Part shown: piece by piece, positions 7,524 through 10,597 of the stretch
Position numbering within the stretch: the stretch's first letter is position 1
Layout: each line of letters begins with the position of its first letter
Source: Acinetobacter sp. UBA6641
Lineage (GTDB): Bacteria > Pseudomonadota > Gammaproteobacteria > Pseudomonadales > Moraxellaceae
NCBI GenBank assembly: GCA_002455755.1
Contig: DKLL01000117.1
Span: 19,586-30,182 of the forward strand
Length of the DNA: 10,597 bases
Direction: 5' to 3'
Position numbers and translations under genes: made by a program
The notes under the pieces: model-generated
The model's input: the letters and a program-made list of their open reading frames with translations, nothing else
Database searches by the model: none
What the model was told of the DNA's origin: nothing

Positions 7524-7557
7524 ATATTAACTGAATCATAAACACAGAGTAATTATA

Positions 7558-7773
7558 ATGACAATCACAGCTGTTAATGTACGCAATCAGTTTAAAGGCG
7601 TTATTCAAGAAGTATTAGAAGGTGACGTTGTTTCAGAAATAAATGTGGAAACCAAAGCCGGCCTGTTCACTTCAATTATCAGTACCCGCTCAGTCAAAGA
7701 CCTGGATCTTAAAGTCGGTTCTGAAGTGGTGGTGTTGATCAAATCGACTGAAGTCTCCCTGGCGAAGCTTTAA
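7558..7773 (+). CDS. Mop/TOBE-domain molybdate (molybdenum-pterin) binding-type protein
   Basis: A 71-residue protein consisting of a single Mop/TOBE domain. Recognisable family features are Arg-Asn-Gln-Phe-Lys-Gly near 9-14, Val-Leu-Glu-Gly-Asp-Val-Val-Ser-Glu-Ile near 19-28, a central Thr-Ser-Ile-Ile-Ser-Thr-Arg-Ser-Val stretch, Leu-Asp-Leu-Lys-Val-Gly-Ser near 49-55 and a C-terminal Leu-Ile-Lys-Ser-Thr-Glu-Val. Proteins of this kind oligomerise and bind molybdate, tungstate or related oxyanions in the cytoplasm. AGAG at 7546-7549 is a modest ribosome site. The initiator is its only Met and it has no Cys. It is followed 37 bases later by an ATPase gene; in ModC such a domain is fused to the ATPase, whereas here it is separate. 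It could store oxyanion or act as a sensor or regulatory partner of the ATPase. The ligand is not proven by sequence. Confidence 0.85.
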   Translation: MTITAVNVRNQFKGVIQEVLEGDVVSEINVETKAGLFTSIISTRSVKDLDLKVGSEVVVLIKSTEVSLAKL

Positions 7774-7780
7774 TTCGCCA
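7760..7780 (+). other. Intercistronic hairpin spanning the mop-like stop codon
   Basis: TGGCGAA (7760-7766) and TTCGCCA (7774-7780) form a perfect 7-bp stem with a seven-base loop containing the TAA stop. No T run follows, so it is not a standard terminator. It might stabilise the upstream message or lower ATPase expression relative to the Mop protein. An 8-base direct repeat AAGCTTTA (7765-7772 and 7788-7795) overlaps it. Confidence 0.5.
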
Positions 7781-7810
7781 TTGCCTCAAGCTTTACAGGA
7801 GAATTGAGAG

Positions 7811-8638
7811 ATGACACAGCAAGCTACGGGCCATATATCTATTCAGCAGCTCAGGAAAACCTATCCAACGCAAAACTATGACGAACTTACCGTACTGGAT
7901 GATGTTAATCTAGACATTCAGCCAGGTGAGTTCATTAGTATTGTCGGCAGCAGTGGCTGCGGTAAATCCACACTGTTACGTTTACTGGTGGGACTGGAAA
8001 ACAGCTATCAGGGACAGATTCAGGTGGATGGCAAAAAGATTTTTGGCACCAGTTTAAACCGCGGCATCGTGTTTCAGGACCACCGTCTTTTTCCGTGGTT
8101 AAGCGTGCGTGAAAATGTACGTATTGCCCTGCATCAAAGTAAGCTGACCCGCGCTGAAGAAAACCAGCTGATTGATGAACATTTGCAGTTGGTCAATCTG
8201 ACCAGTTTTGCCAATGCCTATCCATCGCAGCTTTCAGGCGGCATGAACCAGCGTGTAGCCATTGCACGCAGTCTGGTCAATCGTCCGGAAATTTTATTTC
8301 TGGATGAACCCTTTGGCGCACTGGATGCCTTGACCCGTCAGAACCTGCAAGATGAATTACAGCGGATTTGGCAGGCAGAAAAAATCACCATGGTGATTGT
8401 GACCCATGACGTTGAAGAAGCGGTATTTTTAGGTGATCGCGTGGTGGTGATGCAGCCGCATCCGGGGCGGATTAAACGTATTGTCGATGTACCGGTTGCG
8501 CATCCGCGTAAACGTGAAGATGTCCGTTTGCACAATATTAAAAATGACATTTTGACGGATTTTAGCGATCCGTTAAAAGACCAGTTACACCGTAATAAAC
8601 CTGCAGCGAAGTTTTCTGATTATCAATTTGCCTGGTAA
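7811..8638 (+). CDS. ABC transporter ATP-binding protein, SsuB/TauB-type, without an adjacent permease
   Basis: A 275-residue cytoplasmic ATPase with complete motifs: Walker A Gly-Ser-Ser-Gly-Cys-Gly-Lys-Ser-Thr at 46-54, Q-loop Gln 89 in Val-Phe-Gln-Asp-His-Arg-Leu-Phe-Pro-Trp, signature LSGGM at 141-145 followed by Asn-Gln-Arg, Walker B Ile-Leu-Phe-Leu-Asp-Glu-Pro at 161-167 and H-loop His 199. It belongs to the same nitrate/sulfonate/taurine group as the ATPase at 4366 but differs clearly from it, so it is not a recent duplicate. There is no C-terminal TOBE domain, which argues against a ModC-type molybdate ATPase despite the Mop-like neighbour. AGGAGA lies eight bases before ATG 7811. No permease or binding protein follows; a terminator closes the unit at 8652. 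It may energise the paired permeases of the neighbouring operon or partners encoded elsewhere. Confidence 0.92.
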   Translation: MTQQATGHISIQQLRKTYPTQNYDELTVLDDVNLDIQPGEFISIVGSSGCGKSTLLRLLVGLENSYQGQIQVDGKKIFGTSLNRGIVFQDHRLFPWLSVRENVRIALHQSKLTRAEENQLIDEHLQLVNLTSFANAYPSQLSGGMNQRVAIARSLVNRPEILFLDEPFGALDALTRQNLQDELQRIWQAEKITMVIVTHDVEEAVFLGDRVVVMQPHPGRIKRIVDVPVAHPRKREDVRLHNIKNDILTDFSDPLKDQLHRNKPAAKFSDYQFAW

Positions 8639-8651
8639 GTCCGTTTTATCT

Positions 8652-8678
8652 AAAAGCCTGCATAAAGCAGGTTTTTTT
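8652..8678 (+). terminator. Rho-independent terminator after the second ATPase
   Basis: Arms 8652-8661 and 8667-8676 pair through CCTGC/GCAGG, one G-U pair and four A-T pairs around the loop ATAAA, followed by a T run to 8678. It begins 14 bases after the ATPase stop. Confidence 0.88.
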
Positions 8679-9106
8679 ATGTCTCTTCCAAGATGATTCG
8701 ATATAAAAAATCGCTCAGCAATGATAATGGTGGGTAGATAAGAAATTGACTGATCTATATTATTTTAATTCATGATGATATGGGATACGTGGAAAAGTCA
8801 TCCACAACTGTCTGAGGCATGAGATGCATTGCACCGCAAGATTAGAAAATAATTGTTGCTGCGATAAATTAAAAAAATGAACGCTAGTGAACGGGTTTTG
8901 GGGTGAGGAGCATTGCTCCGCAAGATGGTTTCCTGGCGAAGCTCTGCTTCTCATTTTGCCGAAACAAAAGCAGCATATAGCCTGCAAGCATTTAATTTAA
9001 AATGAAAAAAACCGTTGTTCACTGATCGTAATTAAGAAGTTTATTTCTAAACTCCTGAACTGACACTGGTATTACTCATCAAGGAAAATATTCAACTGGT
9101 TTTAAA
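8679..9106. other. 428-bp gene-free spacer with hairpin-forming repeats
   Basis: No convincing gene is seen here. A 75-codon frame on the minus strand (8987-8760) is Cys-rich, low in complexity, lacks a good ribosome site and is best explained as a by-product of the repeats. The middle third (about 8780-8990) is more GC-rich than its flanks and carries short hairpins, including GAAGC-TCT-GCTTC at 8938-8950. A further 6-bp hairpin, AGTTTA/TAAACT at 9038-9053, lies 54 bases beyond the monooxygenase stop but lacks a following T run on the minus strand, so no terminator for that gene can be assigned. Confidence 0.6.
8822..8926. repeat. Two degenerate 21-base hairpin repeats, possibly part of a dispersed intergenic element
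   Basis: Segments 8822-8842 and 8906-8926 match at 18 of 21 positions, 84 bases apart, and share the 3' end CCGCAAGAT. Each can fold into a 5-bp hairpin with loop ATT: GATGC/GCACC in copy one (one A-C mismatch) and GGAGC/GCTCC in copy two (perfect). Two of the three differences are a T-A to A-T swap that keeps a base pair. The text resembles hairpin-rich intergenic repeats I associate with Acinetobacter, but I cannot confirm that here. Confidence 0.5.
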
Positions 9107-10468
9107 TTAGGATGCTTTGATTTTTTGTTGTTCTAAAACATACTGGTTTTCTGGACGTTTCAAACCCAGGTTTTCACGTAAAGTTTTGCCTTCATATGCA
9201 GTACGGAACAGGCCACGGCGTTGCAGTTCAGGCACAATAAACTCAACAAAGTCATTCAGGCCTGCCGGGGTTGAAGGCGGCAACACATTAAAACCATCTG
9301 CCGCTTCATTTTCAAACCAGTTTTGCAGCTGATCGACCACCTGTTGCGGTGTACCCACCAGCGTCCAGTGCCCACGCGCAGAAGCGATATATTCATACAG
9401 CTGGCGAATGCTGAAATTGTGCTTACGCGCAATATCAATCATCATCTGCTGACGGCTGGAGAAGTTAATGTCGGCATCTTCCAGTTTCGGGAAAGGCGCG
9501 TCCAGATCAAACTTCTTTAAATTGATTCCACCTGCAAGACCGGACAACAAGCTCAGACCGACTTCAGGATGAATCAGGCTATTCAGCAGCTGGTATTTCT
9601 GTTGTGCTTCTTCCTCAGTTTTGGCCACAAAAATAGAAACACCCGGCATGATTTTCAAATCGTCAGGTTGACGGCCATATTTCAACAGGCGGCTTTTCAC
9701 ATCCCGATAGAATTCTTGCGCATCTTCCAGGCTTTGCTGCGCGGTAAAGATCACTTCGGCATATTTGCCTGCAAGTTCACGACCATCTTCAGACTGACCT
9801 GCCTGTACAATCACCGGATAACCCTGGACCGGGCGAGAGACATTGAGTGCGCCCTGTACACTGAAATATTTGCCACTATGTTGAGGCTCGTGAATTTTAT
9901 CGGCATGGAAAAATTGACCCCTTTCTTTATTGTAAATGAAAGCATCATCTTCCCAGGAATCCCAAAGCTTTTGCGTTACTGCAATGAATTCATCTGCACG
10001 TTCATAACGTGTTTTCGGATCAGGATGCTGGGTTAAGCCAAAATTGCTGGCAGTATCTGAAGACGCAGTCGTGACGACGTTCCAGGCAGCGCGACCTTTA
10101 GAAATATGATCCAGTGAGGCAAACTTACGCGCCAAAATGTAGGGATCTTCATAGGTGGTCGATGCAGTGGCAATAAAGCCGATATTTCTGGTCACGGCAG
10201 CAATGGCTGCAAATAAAGTGACCGGTTCAAAGCCTACGCCTTTATCACCCAGACCTAAATTTCCCTCAGCAGCAGAGCCCCAACGAACCGATAAACCATC
10301 AGCCAGGAAGTAGGCGTCAAATAAGCCTTTTTCTGCGGTTTGCGCCAGTTCTATGGCGTAATCAATACTTAAATGATCTTGCGGGCGTGATTCAGGATGA
10401 CGCCATCCGGCGGCATGTTGCGAAGTGGTTGGAATAAAGGCACCGAGTTTAATTTGACGTTTAGACAT
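9107..10468 (-). CDS. FMN-dependent monooxygenase, NtaA/SnaA/DszA (luciferase-like) family
   Basis: A 453-residue flavin-dependent oxygenase of the bacterial luciferase-like fold, full length for the NtaA/SnaA/DszA/DmoA group. Typical features are the start Lys-Leu-Gly-Ala-Phe-Ile-Pro-Thr, His-Pro-Glu-Ser-Arg near 24-28, Glu-Lys-Gly-Leu-Phe-Asp-Ala-Tyr-Phe-Leu-Ala-Asp at 46-57, and the flavin-site motif Gly-Arg-Ala-Ala-Trp-Asn-Val-Val-Thr at 125-133. Such enzymes use FMNH2, supplied by a separate reductase, and oxygen to cleave C-S or C-N bonds of compounds such as sulfides, sulfones, thiophene sulfones or nitrilotriacetate. No reductase gene is in the window. It has no Cys and only four Met, consistent with sulfur-starvation expression. 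TAGGAT lies about eight bases before ATG 10468. The neighbours suggest an organosulfur substrate; the exact one is unknown, and SfnG, SsuD and DszA names are not justified. Confidence 0.9.
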   Translation of the reverse strand: MSKRQIKLGAFIPTTSQHAAGWRHPESRPQDHLSIDYAIELAQTAEKGLFDAYFLADGLSVRWGSAAEGNLGLGDKGVGFEPVTLFAAIAAVTRNIGFIATASTTYEDPYILARKFASLDHISKGRAAWNVVTTASSDTASNFGLTQHPDPKTRYERADEFIAVTQKLWDSWEDDAFIYNKERGQFFHADKIHEPQHSGKYFSVQGALNVSRPVQGYPVIVQAGQSEDGRELAGKYAEVIFTAQQSLEDAQEFYRDVKSRLLKYGRQPDDLKIMPGVSIFVAKTEEEAQQKYQLLNSLIHPEVGLSLLSGLAGGINLKKFDLDAPFPKLEDADINFSSRQQMMIDIARKHNFSIRQLYEYIASARGHWTLVGTPQQVVDQLQNWFENEAADGFNVLPPSTPAGLNDFVEFIVPELQRRGLFRTAYEGKTLRENLGLKRPENQYVLEQQKIKAS

Positions 10469-10597
10469 TGTTCTATCCTATGTTTGGCATTTTTCTCAAC
10501 GGTGCATGTTTCAATATGTATGCCAATTAAAAAAATTAATTAAAACAGTAATATAAAATATATATAATTTTTACGTGTTTAATAATCAGCAGAAAAA
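10469..10597 (-). promoter_or_regulatory. Upstream region of the monooxygenase gene (window edge)
   Basis: AT-rich sequence containing the candidate -24/-12 promoter listed separately. The stretch beyond 10525 is almost entirely A/T and would be where an enhancer-binding protein site lies, but no clear inverted repeat can be assigned. No gene start is visible before the right edge. Confidence 0.4.
10510..10525 (-). promoter_or_regulatory. Candidate sigma-54 (-24/-12) promoter of the monooxygenase
   Basis: On the minus strand the sequence reads TGGCATACATATTGAA. The -24 element TGGCA is perfect and the spacing from GG to the -12 dinucleotide is the required ten bases, but that dinucleotide is GA instead of GC. 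The predicted start would fall about 30 bases before ATG 10468. A sigma-54 promoter here fits the nearby SfnR-like regulator. Confidence 0.45.

Larger units (their letters stand above)
7335..7557. promoter_or_regulatory. Divergent intergenic control region between the regulator and mop-like gene
   Basis: This AT-rich spacer of 223 bases must hold the promoters of both the minus-strand regulator and the plus-strand Mop/ATPase pair. No GG-N10-GC sigma-54 signature was found on either strand, so these promoters are probably sigma-70 types. Besides the inverted repeat listed separately, ATCTGTTT occurs twice as a direct repeat (7415-7422 and 7450-7457, 35 bases apart), and GATAAATA occurs at 7441-7448 and 7462-7469. 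In such AT-rich sequence some of these matches may be chance. Confidence 0.5.

Noticed and set aside
7811..8638. Second ATPase as ModC of a molybdate importer because of the Mop-like neighbour
   Set aside because: It lacks the C-terminal TOBE domain, follows the SsuB/TauB sequence pattern, and no ModA or ModB gene is nearby.
8760..8987. A 75-codon minus-strand frame in the spacer between the second ATPase and the monooxygenase
   Set aside because: It is Cys- and Ser-rich without a recognisable domain, has no good ribosome site, and coincides with the hairpin repeats.
9569..10036. A 155-codon plus-strand frame inside the monooxygenase gene
   Set aside because: It lies wholly antisense to a well-supported enzyme gene, has no ribosome site and no recognisable domain.

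Overview
The window looks like a chromosomal sulfur-scavenging locus from a gammaproteobacterium, most likely Acinetobacter or a close relative. That placement is an inference from mid-GC genes, very AT-rich spacers, short A/T-flanked terminator hairpins and the gene content; no rRNA, tRNA or marker gene confirms it. No mobile element, CRISPR array, tRNA or rRNA gene was seen.

Layout. (1) Positions 1-6049, plus strand: a tightly packed run with gaps of 4-19 bases or small overlaps. It holds the 3' end of a substrate-binding protein gene, an MFS transporter, two adjacent and related SsuC/TauC-type permeases, a lipoprotein substrate-binding protein, an SsuB/TauB-type ATPase and a third permease. 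It ends at a strong hairpin terminator (6061-6090). (2) Positions 6237-7334, minus strand: a sigma-54 enhancer-binding regulator of the SfnR type, interrupted by an in-frame TAA at codon 81. (3) Positions 7335-7557: an AT-rich divergent intergenic region with an inverted repeat. (4) Positions 7558-8638, plus strand: a stand-alone Mop/TOBE molybdate-binding-type protein followed by a second SsuB/TauB-type ATPase without its own permease, closed by a terminator. (5) Positions 8679-9106: a gene-free spacer with hairpin-forming repeats. (6) Positions 9107-10468, minus strand: an FMN-dependent NtaA/SnaA/DszA-family monooxygenase, with a plausible sigma-54 (-24/-12) promoter just upstream of it.

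How it may work together: the ABC components would import organosulfur compounds such as sulfonates or sulfones, and the flavin monooxygenase would attack an organosulfur or related substrate to release usable sulfur. The regulator would switch on sigma-54 promoters under sulfur limitation. Several proteins are strikingly poor in Cys and Met (the monooxygenase has 4 Met and no Cys in 453 residues), which fits expression under sulfur starvation. The transported compounds cannot be read from sequence. The nonsense codon in the regulator raises the question whether local control is lost in this strain, taken over by a paralogue, or whether the base is a sequencing error.
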